A model generated the notes under the pieces. That model did no database searches. It was not told the DNA's origin and saw only the letters and a list, made by a program, of their open reading frames with translations. Position numbers and translations under genes: made by a program. Below are positions 15,984-23,529 of a DNA stretch of 36,506 bases, in pieces. The stretch covers positions 1 to 36,506 of the forward strand of contig DVGN01000024.1 in assembly GCA_018712725.1 (NCBI GenBank). Direction: 5' to 3'. This stretch comes from Candidatus Scatosoma pullicola (GTDB lineage: Bacteria; Bacillota; Clostridia; Christensenellales; Borkfalkiaceae). Position 1 is the first letter of the stretch; each line of letters starts with the position of its first letter.

Positions 15984-16778
15984 TCAGGGCAGCTTTTCGC
16001 CGAGCGCTTCTCCCACTTTGCCCCCGCAAAGCAGATAGGCTTTCATGTTTTTTTGCAGCGTCGTGTTTTCCGGGAAATCCTGCGGATTTTTGCCCTTCGT
16101 CCTGAATACCCAGAAGGTGAAGTCGCTCGCCTCTTCGTCCGTTTTTATAATCCGGAAACGCTTCTGAAAGCGCAGGATTTTGGACGCGGGCGGCAGCAGT
16201 TTTTCCAGGGCGGGCGCAAGAAGCCAGGAACAGCAGTATATTTTCGCCTCCGCATAAGCGGGGAAATGGCGCGCGAAAAATGCTTTCGCCTGCGCGAAAG
16301 AGGCGTCGAGCTTATCGGGCGAAAGGTCGGCGTCGGAAGGGATGTGCAGAAAGAGGGCGGGGCTGCCTTCGTAATCCAGTCGTTCGTATTCCAGTTCGCC
16401 CAGCCGGAAGAGGAGGAGGGAAAGCTGCCTGCCCACCCAATGCCCGCGGTCGAAACCGTATCCGCCGCCGTATTCTTTGTGTTCGCGGACAAAGCGGGAA
16501 AAGCATTTCATCGTCGCGGCGAAAATTTCTTCCGGAATGCCCTTTTCCGCATAGATCTCCCGCGTTTTCAGCGCGGCGAGCAGAAAGATTTTCAGCCCCG
16601 CGAATCCCTCCGCTTCCGCCGCTTTCCCGGCGGCTTCCGCGTAGCTCCTTTCGTCCGTGAGCATTTGGATAAGCCGGTCCGTCTCGCTTTGGGAAAAGGG
16701 AATTTCGGCGGCGAGCATGCGTTCGGCGGCCTCTTCGGGCATTTGGATTTCTTTACACAGTTCTTTCAGGCTGTTCAT
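15984..16778 (-). CDS. GNAT-like acyltransferase (NAT_N / GNAT_C type)
   Basis: 264 residues from the ATG at 16778, which has GAGG six bases upstream; a longer frame to 16820 would start inside a hairpin and has no SD. The N-terminal helical half (about 1-95) and the C-terminal half with GHWVGRQLSLLLFRLGELEYERL, LHIPSDADLSPDKLDASF and CCSWLLAPALEKLLPPASKILRFQKRF match my recollection of the paired N-acyltransferase N-terminal and GNAT-like C-terminal domains of Bacillota proteins. The acceptor is unknown. It lies 43 bp after the AraC gene on the same strand and may share its transcript. In this context it could modify an amino sugar or a small metabolite, but nothing in the sequence proves that. 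Confidence 0.7.
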   Translation of the reverse strand: MNSLKELCKEIQMPEEAAERMLAAEIPFSQSETDRLIQMLTDERSYAEAAGKAAEAEGFAGLKIFLLAALKTREIYAEKGIPEEIFAATMKCFSRFVREHKEYGGGYGFDRGHWVGRQLSLLLFRLGELEYERLDYEGSPALFLHIPSDADLSPDKLDASFAQAKAFFARHFPAYAEAKIYCCSWLLAPALEKLLPPASKILRFQKRFRIIKTDEEASDFTFWVFRTKGKNPQDFPENTTLQKNMKAYLLCGGKVGEALGEKLP

Positions 16779-16791
16779 ATTTTTCCTCGCG

Positions 16792-16817
16792 CGGCATTTG
16801 AAAAAATGCCGTTTTTT
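16792..16817 (+). terminator. Terminator-like hairpin facing the + strand between two minus genes
   Basis: CGGCATTT-GAAA-AAATGCCG forms a perfect 8-bp stem followed on the + strand by TTTTTT (16812-16817). Both flanking genes are on the minus strand, where the A-run precedes the stem. It would therefore stop antisense transcription, or act as a hairpin that separates the AraC message from the acyltransferase-like gene. Confidence 0.45.
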
Positions 16818-16821
16818 CATG

Positions 16822-17667
16822 TCAGATTTTTTTGATATATTGCTTCGGGGAGGTGCCCAGATTTTTTTTGAAGGTGGAGATAAAATAGGTGTCGCTTCCG
16901 AATCCCGTTTTCAGGGCGACCGTGGATACGGGTACCCCTTCGCGCAGGAGGGGGATGGCGTTGGACAGGCGGCAGGATTCGATATAGTCGCTGATGCCGA
17001 ATCCCGTCTTTGCCTTGAACATCCGGCAGAGATAATATTTATTGAGATAGAATTTTTCGCTGAGCATATCCAGCGAAATGGGATAATTGCAGTTGTTCCG
17101 GATATAGTCCATGATCTCGTTTATGCGGCGGTCTTCTCGCGGGGAGGGGGTAGAATCTTGTTCGCGCACGGAGAATTTCTGCGTGTCGCCGACGATGAGG
17201 AGGAGCTGTATGAGATAGGTTTTCAGGCGCAGGGCGCGGTGGGGCGCGTCTGCGGGCGCGGCGAGCATGTTTCTGAGAACGGAAAGAAATTCTTCTCTTT
17301 TTCCTTCGGGCAGGGAAATTTTATGGTTGCGGTTGGGGCGCGCCTTGTCAAAACAGCTTAGAAGATCGTTCATTTCGGCGTCCGATTTGGGAAATATTTT
17401 GGGATAGAAATTGACGACGTACCGTTCGTAATCGTCGGGGGAAGAAGTGCTGATCCGATGGACGTCCGCGTTGTTGAAGAGAAAGACGTCGTATTTGTTT
17501 ACCTCATAGATTTTATGTCCCACGAAAAATTTATTGCCGTCGCTCAGGCTCAGATAAATCTCGTAATGATTGTGTACGTGCATGAAAAAGCGTTCGCCGT
17601 AATTGCCCGTCTTGTGCAGGACCTCCACGTCTTTCAGGCTGGAGGACATGATCTCTATATTACCCAT
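16822..17667 (-). CDS. AraC-family transcriptional regulator
   Basis: 281 residues. The N-terminal part (about 1-150) is a cupin-like sensory domain with HVHNHYEIYLSLSDGNKFFVG and the YDVFLFNNADVHRI segment. The C-terminal part (about 180-281) holds the two AraC HTH units (PISLDMLSEKFYLNKYYLCR and VSTVALKTGFGSDTYFISTF) and the closing GTSPKQYIKKI signature. It is transcribed divergently from nagB out of a consensus promoter. The region between the two genes carries a pair of 21-bp-spaced repeats adjoining the nagB promoter, repeated upstream of the GH16 lipoprotein operon. It is therefore the likely activator of both, responding to an imported sugar. Ligand and direction of control are inference. 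Confidence 0.92.
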   Translation of the reverse strand: MGNIEIMSSSLKDVEVLHKTGNYGERFFMHVHNHYEIYLSLSDGNKFFVGHKIYEVNKYDVFLFNNADVHRISTSSPDDYERYVVNFYPKIFPKSDAEMNDLLSCFDKARPNRNHKISLPEGKREEFLSVLRNMLAAPADAPHRALRLKTYLIQLLLIVGDTQKFSVREQDSTPSPREDRRINEIMDYIRNNCNYPISLDMLSEKFYLNKYYLCRMFKAKTGFGISDYIESCRLSNAIPLLREGVPVSTVALKTGFGSDTYFISTFKKNLGTSPKQYIKKI

Positions 17668-17702
17668 TCCGCTCTTTTACCCGTTCTTTTTTGTTTTTAC
17701 AT

Positions 17703-17731
17703 AGTATACCACCCGAATTGCCCGCTGTCAA
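17703..17731 (-). promoter_or_regulatory. Consensus promoter of the AraC gene
   Basis: On the minus strand: perfect -35 TTGACA (17726-17731), 17-bp spacer, -10 TATACT (17703-17708), 36 bp from the start codon. The -35 ends six bases from the first AraC-type repeat at 17738, so the regulator could also affect its own transcription. Confidence 0.8.
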
Positions 17732-17737
17732 GGCAAT

Positions 17738-17800
17738 GTCAATAATTTTAAGTTTTTGGGCAATATTTTGAAAGGAATGTGCGGGTATTCGTGATATAAT
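17738..17800 (+). promoter_or_regulatory. Putative AraC sites and extended -10 promoter of the nagB operon
   Basis: Repeat 1, GTCAATAATTTTAAGTTTTT (17738-17757), is followed exactly 21 bp later by repeat 2, GGCAATATTTTGAAAGGAAT (17759-17778). The -10 TATAAT (17795-17800) is preceded by TGA, an extended -10. There is no usable -35: the -35 position (17772-17777) falls inside repeat 2. This is the classic geometry of an AraC-activated promoter. The same arrangement occurs at 23318-23380. Confidence 0.68.
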
Positions 17801-17813
17801 GCAATCGATCCAA

Positions 17814-17831
17814 CCGAGGCGCCGGCTTCGG
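17814..17831 (+). other. Leader hairpin before nagB
   Basis: CCGAGGC-GCCG-GCTTCGG (one G-T pair) followed by GGTTTTAGTTT, about 15-25 bases into the predicted transcript. It may be a weak attenuator or just a stabilising 5' hairpin. Confidence 0.3.
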
Positions 17832-17866
17832 GGTTTTAGTTTCGAGACGGGAGGTCCCATAAAGAG

Positions 17867-18637
17867 ATGTTGATAAAGGAATATGTAAAAGACAACCTCA
17901 CTTGCAAAGTTTTTTCGGACAGGGATTCCATGGGCAAAGCCGCCGCCGATCAGATCGCCGCGACCATGCGGGAACTTCTTGCCCGCCAGGACGAGATAAA
18001 CATGGTATTTGCGGCGGCGCCTTCGCAGAACGACGTCCTGCGCCATCTCGTGGAAGAGGACGTGGACTGGTCGAAAGTCACGGCTTTCCATATGGACGAA
18101 TACGTCGGGCTGGGCGACGGCGACGAAAAGACGTTTGCGCACTACCTGAACGCCGCCCTGTTCGATCGCGTCAGGATGAAAGCCGTGTACTATATCGGCA
18201 GCGCCGGCGACGTCGGGACGCTCTGCGAGCGGTATGAAAAACTGCTGAAAGAACATCCCATCGACATCGTGTGTCTCGGCATCGGCGAAAACGGGCACAT
18301 CGCCTTCAACGATCCGCACGTGGCGGATTTCCGTGACAAAAAGGCGATCAAGCTCGTCGATCTCGACGAAAAGTGCCGCCGCCAGCAGGTGAACGACAAG
18401 ACGTTCGACACGCTGGACGAAGTCCCGAAATACGCCGTCACGCTGACGGTGCCCACGCTCGTGTCGGCAAAATACATGTTCTGCGTGGTGCCCACGGCGA
18501 ACAAGGCGGACGCGGTGTTCCACACCATGCACGACGCGGTCAGCGAAAAGGTGCCCGCCACCATTTTGCGCCGCCATCCGCACGCGGTGATGTTCACGGA
18601 CAAAGAGAGCGCGGAAGAACTGATGAAGGCACAGTAA
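17867..18637 (+). CDS. nagB: Glucosamine-6-phosphate deaminase
   Basis: 256 residues. It converts glucosamine-6-phosphate to fructose-6-phosphate and ammonia in the cytoplasm, the last step of GlcNAc breakdown. Expected catalytic segments are present: Asp77 in FHMDEYVG, and GIGENGHIAFNDP with Glu141, His144 and Asp149. Compared with E. coli NagB (Asp141, His143, Glu148) the two acids are swapped Asp/Glu, as in a common Bacillota/Bacteroidota subgroup with the PSQNDVLRHLVEEDVDW-type early segment. It is the first gene of an operon with a GH16, a GH20-like enzyme and nagA, 12 bp before the next gene. The start is ATG 17867 with GGGAGG 12 bases upstream, a longer spacing than usual. A relative acting on another amino-sugar phosphate is possible. 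Confidence 0.88.
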   Translation: MLIKEYVKDNLTCKVFSDRDSMGKAAADQIAATMRELLARQDEINMVFAAAPSQNDVLRHLVEEDVDWSKVTAFHMDEYVGLGDGDEKTFAHYLNAALFDRVRMKAVYYIGSAGDVGTLCERYEKLLKEHPIDIVCLGIGENGHIAFNDPHVADFRDKKAIKLVDLDEKCRRQQVNDKTFDTLDEVPKYAVTLTVPTLVSAKYMFCVVPTANKADAVFHTMHDAVSEKVPATILRRHPHAVMFTDKESAEELMKAQ

Positions 18638-18649
18638 GGAAAAAAGACC

Positions 18650-19927
18650 ATGGAGAGAAAAAAGGAGTGGAACTGTCCTCCCGTCGTCAGGCAGGTGTTT
18701 TTCGACGATTTTTCGTCGGGCATCCGCACGGAGGTATGGCGGGCGCTGGACGAAAAGTGGGCGAGCCAGAACAATAACGGCTATTCGGAGCAAAACTGCC
18801 TGTATACGACCCGCCCCGACGTCGTCGCGGCGGCGGGCGGGACGGGCGGCATCGTGGTCATCCGTTCGAACGGGGATTTTGCCGCCGAAGAGGGGCAGAA
18901 GCGGCAGGGGGGCGGCATCGTCACCAAGCGGCTTTTCGGACCCGGACTGTACGAAACGCGGGTGAAGGTCGTGCCGCGCGTCGGGCAGTGCAGCGCCATG
19001 TGGACGTATTACAACAACTGGGCGCCGACGTTGGAAAAGAGGCGGTACAGCGAGATCGATATCGAACTGCCGCACGGCGGGGATTACCGCCGTTGGAGCG
19101 GTACGACCTATCAGAATTATCTGGACGGCGAACGCAAGACTACCCGCTCGGAGGTGATCGAAAGTCCCGTTCCGCTCAACGACGGAAAATGGCATACGCT
19201 GGCGTTCGAATGGCGGACGGACAAGGCGCACGGGGACGAAGCCGTCATCTGGTATCAGGACGGGAAGGAGGTGCTCCGCATCGAAGAGGCGGTGCCGCAC
19301 TTCACAGCCACCTTCTGGGTGGCGTCGCTGTTTCAGGACGCGATCGCCTGGCTGGGCGACCCGCAGTTCGAGCGGGCATATATGTACGTGGATTGGGTGC
19401 GCATTTCCGAATACGACGACCCCGTCGGGCCGGGCAGCGCGGAAAAGGAGAGTAAACTGACCTTTACGGGATGCGATCTCGGCGATTCCCCCCTGCCCGA
19501 GACCGAATATCTCGCAAATGCATATTTTCTCCGCCCCGCCGCGACGAAGAATTTCAAGGGGCGCGAGATCTGTTCCTGGGAGACGGAAAACGGAGAAATT
19601 TGTGAGGGCGCTCTGCGCCTGAACGGCGGCGGCAGGGCGAGCCAGTTTATCGCGGCGCAGTATTCCGGCTATGCTTTCGAAGCGGAAATTTGCGGGAAAT
19701 CAAAGGGGCAGGTATGCGTTTACCTCGAATACCTTACGGGAGAGGCGAACCGCATCGACCCGCAGCTGAAACCCGCGGGGCGCAGCGCCGCCCTCCTGCT
19801 GAAACCCGGCGAAGGATCGGCAAAGGGGATTCTGACGATAGAGGAAAGAAAGACGGAACACGTCCGGTTCGTGATAGAAGCGGCGGAAGAAGCCGAGATA
19901 CGCGAAGTACATCTGCGCCTTGTGTAA
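18650..19927 (+). CDS. GH16-family glycosidase without signal peptide
   Basis: 425 residues. The N-terminal about 265 residues form a concanavalin-like GH16 domain, opening FFDDFSSGIRTEVW and containing the catalytic SEIDIELP motif with Glu135 (nucleophile), Asp137 and Glu139 (acid/base). Later strands WHTLAFEWRTD and YMYVDWVRISEYDDP are typical of the family. Residues about 275-425 are a second beta-rich module also found at the end of the 25316 lipoprotein (LGxxxxPETxYxxN opening), probably carbohydrate-binding. There is no signal peptide or lipobox, whereas both paralogues have one, so this copy should work in the cytoplasm on imported oligosaccharides. GH16 covers beta-glucanases, endo-beta-galactosidases and chitin-active enzymes; the flanking nag genes favour a GlcNAc-containing substrate. 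Confidence 0.83.
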   Translation: MERKKEWNCPPVVRQVFFDDFSSGIRTEVWRALDEKWASQNNNGYSEQNCLYTTRPDVVAAAGGTGGIVVIRSNGDFAAEEGQKRQGGGIVTKRLFGPGLYETRVKVVPRVGQCSAMWTYYNNWAPTLEKRRYSEIDIELPHGGDYRRWSGTTYQNYLDGERKTTRSEVIESPVPLNDGKWHTLAFEWRTDKAHGDEAVIWYQDGKEVLRIEEAVPHFTATFWVASLFQDAIAWLGDPQFERAYMYVDWVRISEYDDPVGPGSAEKESKLTFTGCDLGDSPLPETEYLANAYFLRPAATKNFKGREICSWETENGEICEGALRLNGGGRASQFIAAQYSGYAFEAEICGKSKGQVCVYLEYLTGEANRIDPQLKPAGRSAALLLKPGEGSAKGILTIEERKTEHVRFVIEAAEEAEIREVHLRLV

Positions 19928-19961
19928 AGACCGATAAACCCGGCGCGGAAGGGAGAAAAAT

Positions 19962-21860
19962 ATGAAGCTGGAACTCAGATGTCTGCAAATCGATCTGGCG
20001 CGGCAGAAAGAGCGGGTGGATTTTGTCAAATCCTATGCCGATTTCGCGGCGGAAAACGGGTATAACGCCCTCATACTCTATCTCGAAAACGCCGTGCGCA
20101 CGCCGGATACCTCTTTTTTCGATCCGGAAGAGACCTATTCCCCGGAGGAGATTTCGGAGATCGTCTCCTATGCGGAAGGGCTGGGACTGGACGTGATTCC
20201 CGCGCTGGAAAATCTCGGGCATCTCGAAAAGTTTTTTCTCTATCCGCAGCTCGAAGATCTGTCGGAAATCCAGGACGTCGGGACGCAGGGCAGGGGATTC
20301 GACCCCTTCAAGCGGGGCGCCTGCGGCTGTGTGACCAATCCCCGTTTGCGGGAATTTACGGACAAATATATCTCCGACGTCTGTTCTCTCTTCCACAGCC
20401 GGTATGTGCATATGGGGCTGGACGAGCCGTTCGATCTCGCCGTCTGCGACCGCTGTCGGAAAGCCGCGGCGCAGCGCGGAAAGGCGGAACTCTTTTACGA
20501 ACACGTCATGCACACCTACGAGCTTTGCAAAAGTCTCGGCAGGACGATGATGATGTGGGACGACTTTTTCGAATACGCCGACATCGTGGCGCGCCTGCCG
20601 CGGGACATCGTTTTGTGCAACTGGAATTACGTATTTGTCGGCGACGAGCCGCAGGGGCATTGGACCAACCGCATCAAAAAGGATTGGTTCCGGCTGTACG
20701 ACGAGCTGGGATTCCGCTATCTTTTCTGCACGTACGCGCATCGCGCGTCTTCGGCGTACAATACGGATACATTCACCGCCTACGCGGAAAAATATCATCC
20801 GCTGGGGGCGGTCATGACGACCTGGCGGCGTTCGGATTCCTTCTATCAGGGCGCCTATCCGAACATCGCCTATGCGGGCGCGCTCTGGAACGGGAAGATC
20901 GGGAGCGAAGCGGAAAAACGCGCGGTGTACGCCGCCGTTTTGGGCTCGGAGGAGGCGGCGCGGCTCGTGCTTTCGATCAACGCCGTCGAGTGCGGGTATC
21001 GCCTGAACGTCGCCGACGTGTGCGAATGCGATTACATGCTTAAACTCATGTATCGGGACGCGCTCGGCTATGCCCTGCCCCGCCTGCAGGCGCTTGCCGA
21101 CAAAGTCCGGGGACGCGCCAAAGACGTCCTGACGGACATATACGATTACGTTTCGGAGATCTGGCTCAATCTCCGCATACAGCGGGTGGGTATTTCCCTC
21201 TTCGACAGCTATGAAACGGGAAGGCGGGATGTAAGCCGTCTGCTCGGCGAAACGGAGGAGATCGGCGCGGGCTTTGCGGAAATTAAAAAGAACGCGGACG
21301 GACTTTGGAAAAAATACCGTTCCGGAATCAAAAGCTGCCGGGGCAGGTATGCGGCGAAATATAAAAATTACGCGGACGGACTCGCCGCTCTGAAAGAAAA
21401 AATCGCCGAAAAAGGCAGGCGGGGCGTCCTGTACGCAGAAATGATGCTGTACGATCCCTATCCGACGGTAAAGACGCAGATCCGGATCAGATACGCCGGC
21501 GAAGAGGAGACGATTTTGTTCGACGGCGTGACAAAACCGACGGTGGCGCTCTTTGAAACGGGCGGGTGCTATTCGTATCGGTTTGCCGCAAAGGACGAAG
21601 TCCCGGAATACATCGTGTTTTCCGTTTGCGGAGAAGGGGCGCTCTATCCCCTGCATTTCCGCTACGTCGCCGGCGGGAAAAAGTACGTGGCGGCGACGGC
21701 GGAGCCGATCGCGGGGAAAGTATCCCGCGCGGAAAACGTCCTCTTCGACGATACCCGTTTCTGCGAAATGGGGGAGGAGGACGGCGTCGCGCACTTTAAC
21801 GATATTGCGCTTTCGAAGAGGCGCCACGAGATCAAAGTGACCTTCCGCCCGCTCGCCTGA
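19962..21860 (+). CDS. GH20-like beta-N-acetylhexosaminidase, cytoplasmic
   Basis: 632 residues without a signal peptide. The N-terminal (beta/alpha)8 region includes VIPALENLGHLEKF and the catalytic pair Asp154-Glu155 in YVHMGLDEPFDL, matching the GH20 H-x-G-x-D-E signature; MMMWDDFFEYAD and CNWNYVF fit later barrel strands. GH20 enzymes release terminal GlcNAc or GalNAc by substrate-assisted catalysis. The C-terminal half (about 390-632), with a helical stretch followed by beta-strands, is not one I recognise. It lies between GH16 and nagA in the same operon, so it probably frees GlcNAc from imported oligosaccharides. The family call rests mainly on HMGLDE and context; another clan member is possible. 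Confidence 0.75.
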   Translation: MKLELRCLQIDLARQKERVDFVKSYADFAAENGYNALILYLENAVRTPDTSFFDPEETYSPEEISEIVSYAEGLGLDVIPALENLGHLEKFFLYPQLEDLSEIQDVGTQGRGFDPFKRGACGCVTNPRLREFTDKYISDVCSLFHSRYVHMGLDEPFDLAVCDRCRKAAAQRGKAELFYEHVMHTYELCKSLGRTMMMWDDFFEYADIVARLPRDIVLCNWNYVFVGDEPQGHWTNRIKKDWFRLYDELGFRYLFCTYAHRASSAYNTDTFTAYAEKYHPLGAVMTTWRRSDSFYQGAYPNIAYAGALWNGKIGSEAEKRAVYAAVLGSEEAARLVLSINAVECGYRLNVADVCECDYMLKLMYRDALGYALPRLQALADKVRGRAKDVLTDIYDYVSEIWLNLRIQRVGISLFDSYETGRRDVSRLLGETEEIGAGFAEIKKNADGLWKKYRSGIKSCRGRYAAKYKNYADGLAALKEKIAEKGRRGVLYAEMMLYDPYPTVKTQIRIRYAGEEETILFDGVTKPTVALFETGGCYSYRFAAKDEVPEYIVFSVCGEGALYPLHFRYVAGGKKYVAATAEPIAGKVSRAENVLFDDTRFCEMGEEDGVAHFNDIALSKRRHEIKVTFRPLA

Positions 21861-21885
21861 GCGCGCCGGAAGAAAGGAGTCGGAA

Positions 21886-23031
21886 ATGAAACGCATTGCC
21901 TGTCGGCATATTACAGACGGCGGGAGGATCTTCCCGGGGTACGTCTATTACGAAAACGGAGTCATCTCCGCGGTCACGGAGGAAGAACTTCCCTTCGAGG
22001 CGGAGATCGACGCGGGGGAAAATTATCTCTCGGCGGGATTTGTCGATACGCATACGCACGGCGGCGCGGGGGCGGATTACACCTTCTGCTCTGCGGAAGA
22101 GGCGGTGCGGGCGGCGAATTATCATTTTTCGCACGGCGCGACGACCCTTCTTCCCACCACGCTCGCGAGCGATCGCGCCCGGACGGTGCGGGCGCTGGAA
22201 AATCTCCGCGAGGCGGCGAAAAGCGACGCGCTTTGCGGCTGTATCGCGGGCGCGCACATCGAGGGACCCTATTTCGCCCCTTCCATGGCGGGGGCGCAGA
22301 ATCCCGAATACCTGACCGATCCCGTCCGGGAGGATTACGAATTTATAGCGGATAAGTTCGGCGGTTTCGTAAAAAAATGGAGCTATGCGCCCGAACGGGA
22401 CAGGGACGGCGCTTTCTGCCGTTTTCTCTCCGGGCGCGGAATACTCGCTTCGGCGGGGCATACCGCCGCGGTGTTCGAAGACATGAAAAGGGCTTATGCC
22501 GCGGGGCTGCGCTCGGTCACGCACCTTTATTCCTGTACGTCCACGATCACGCGCGAAGGGGGATTCCGCCGGCTCGGCGTCATCGAATCGGCTTACTGTT
22601 TCGACGATATGTACGTCGAACTCATCGCGGACGGCAGGCATGTTCCGCCCGAACTCATCGAACTCGTCTTCCGCCTGAAAAAACCGGGCACGGTCGTTCT
22701 GGTGAGCGATTCCCTGTCCGTCGCCGGAAGCGGGAAGAAAGAGGGGGTTCTCAACGGCGTTCCCTACGTCGTGGAGGACGGCGTGGCAAAACTTGCCGAT
22801 CGCAGCGGTTTTGCAGGCAGCGTCGCCACGGCGGACGTCCTCGTGCGCACCTGCGTTTCGGCGGGCGTACCCCTCGCGGAAGCGGTGCGCGCCATGAGCG
22901 AAACGCCCGCCCGCTCCCTGGGGCTCAGAAAGGGAAGGCTGGCGGCGGGATACGATGCGGATTTTGTCATCTTCGATAAAGATATAAATATTTTGCGCGT
23001 GTTTTCGCGCGGGAAAGAATACGTGCTCTGA
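21886..23031 (+). CDS. nagA: N-acetylglucosamine-6-phosphate deacetylase
   Basis: 381 residues, the usual NagA length. It removes acetate from GlcNAc-6-phosphate to give glucosamine-6-phosphate for NagB. Amidohydrolase landmarks are all present: His56 and His58 in VDTHTHGG, metal ligand Glu126 in HIEGPYF, His192 in AGHTAAV, His213 in VTHLYSC and catalytic Asp275 in VLVSDSLSVAG. The start is ATG 21886 behind GAAAGGAG, 25 bp after the GH20-like gene. Last gene of the AraC-linked operon. No GlcNAc kinase or PTS that would make its substrate is in the window. Confidence 0.93.
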   Translation: MKRIACRHITDGGRIFPGYVYYENGVISAVTEEELPFEAEIDAGENYLSAGFVDTHTHGGAGADYTFCSAEEAVRAANYHFSHGATTLLPTTLASDRARTVRALENLREAAKSDALCGCIAGAHIEGPYFAPSMAGAQNPEYLTDPVREDYEFIADKFGGFVKKWSYAPERDRDGAFCRFLSGRGILASAGHTAAVFEDMKRAYAAGLRSVTHLYSCTSTITREGGFRRLGVIESAYCFDDMYVELIADGRHVPPELIELVFRLKKPGTVVLVSDSLSVAGSGKKEGVLNGVPYVVEDGVAKLADRSGFAGSVATADVLVRTCVSAGVPLAEAVRAMSETPARSLGLRKGRLAAGYDADFVIFDKDINILRVFSRGKEYVL

Positions 23032-23140
23032 ACTTTTCGGCAGCCGTCGAGGTATTTTCGGAAAAGAGCTCCGGTTTACTTCCGGAACTTCGTGCGCGGC
23101 GTCCGGGAGAGTGTAATGACGGGGGCAGGGTTGCGACGAA

Positions 23141-23175
23141 CGCCGGAAACGAGAAGAAATGATCCGTTTCCGGCG
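23141..23175 (+). terminator. Inverted repeat after nagA, possible terminator
   Basis: Perfect 11-bp stem CGCCGGAAACG / CGTTTCCGGCG with a 13-base loop, about 110 bases after nagA. No T-tract follows directly, so it may be a factor-assisted terminator or an unrelated hairpin. The rest of 23032-23317 shows no credible gene. Confidence 0.4.
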
Positions 23176-23317
23176 CCCGGAAGGGCGGATTTTCCCCGGG
23201 CGGACGAATCGGAAAGGGACAGAAAAGGACCCGCTTTTTCTTTTATGCGTCTGCCGGAAGAATGGAGCGTTTCCGTGTTTTTTGTCGTCTTTGGTCGGCT
23301 TTCCGGATACGGGGCAG

Positions 23318-23386
23318 GTCAATAAGTTTAAGTTTTTCGTCAAAATCTTTAAGGTAATGTTTTGAAATGTGTGCTAACATTATACT
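23318..23386 (+). promoter_or_regulatory. Putative AraC sites and promoter of the GH16 lipoprotein operon
   Basis: GTCAATAAGTTTAAGTTTTT (23318-23337) differs from the nagB-operon motif at one base in 20. A related copy, GTCAAAATCTTTAAGGTAAT (23339-23358), follows exactly 21 bp later and matches repeat 2 of the first site at 14 of 20 positions. The -10 candidate TAACAT (23375-23380), preceded by TGC, is at the same 57-bp distance from the motif start as in the nagB promoter; TATACT at 23381-23386 is an alternative -10. The resulting leader is about 140 bases. Confidence 0.65.
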
Positions 23387-23529
23387 TGAAGAAGAAAATG
23401 GCAGTTCTCTTTCCGGCGACGGAAAAAATCCCGGGGAAAGAGGCGCGGATGAGACAGATAAGGCGGTCCGTCGGATCCCTTACAGATTCGGCAAAGCGCC
23501 GAAACACCATAGCAAGGAGGAAAAAAGAG

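Noticed and set aside
16779..16820. Longer start for the acyltransferase-like protein
   Set aside because: The extra 14 codons coincide with the hairpin at 16792-16811 and have no SD, whereas the ATG at 16778 has GAGG at good spacing.
23092..23325. A 77-codon frame between nagA and the GH16 lipoprotein gene
   Set aside because: No SD, low-complexity Arg/Pro/Glu composition, and it covers an 11-bp inverted repeat and the start of the AraC-type site.
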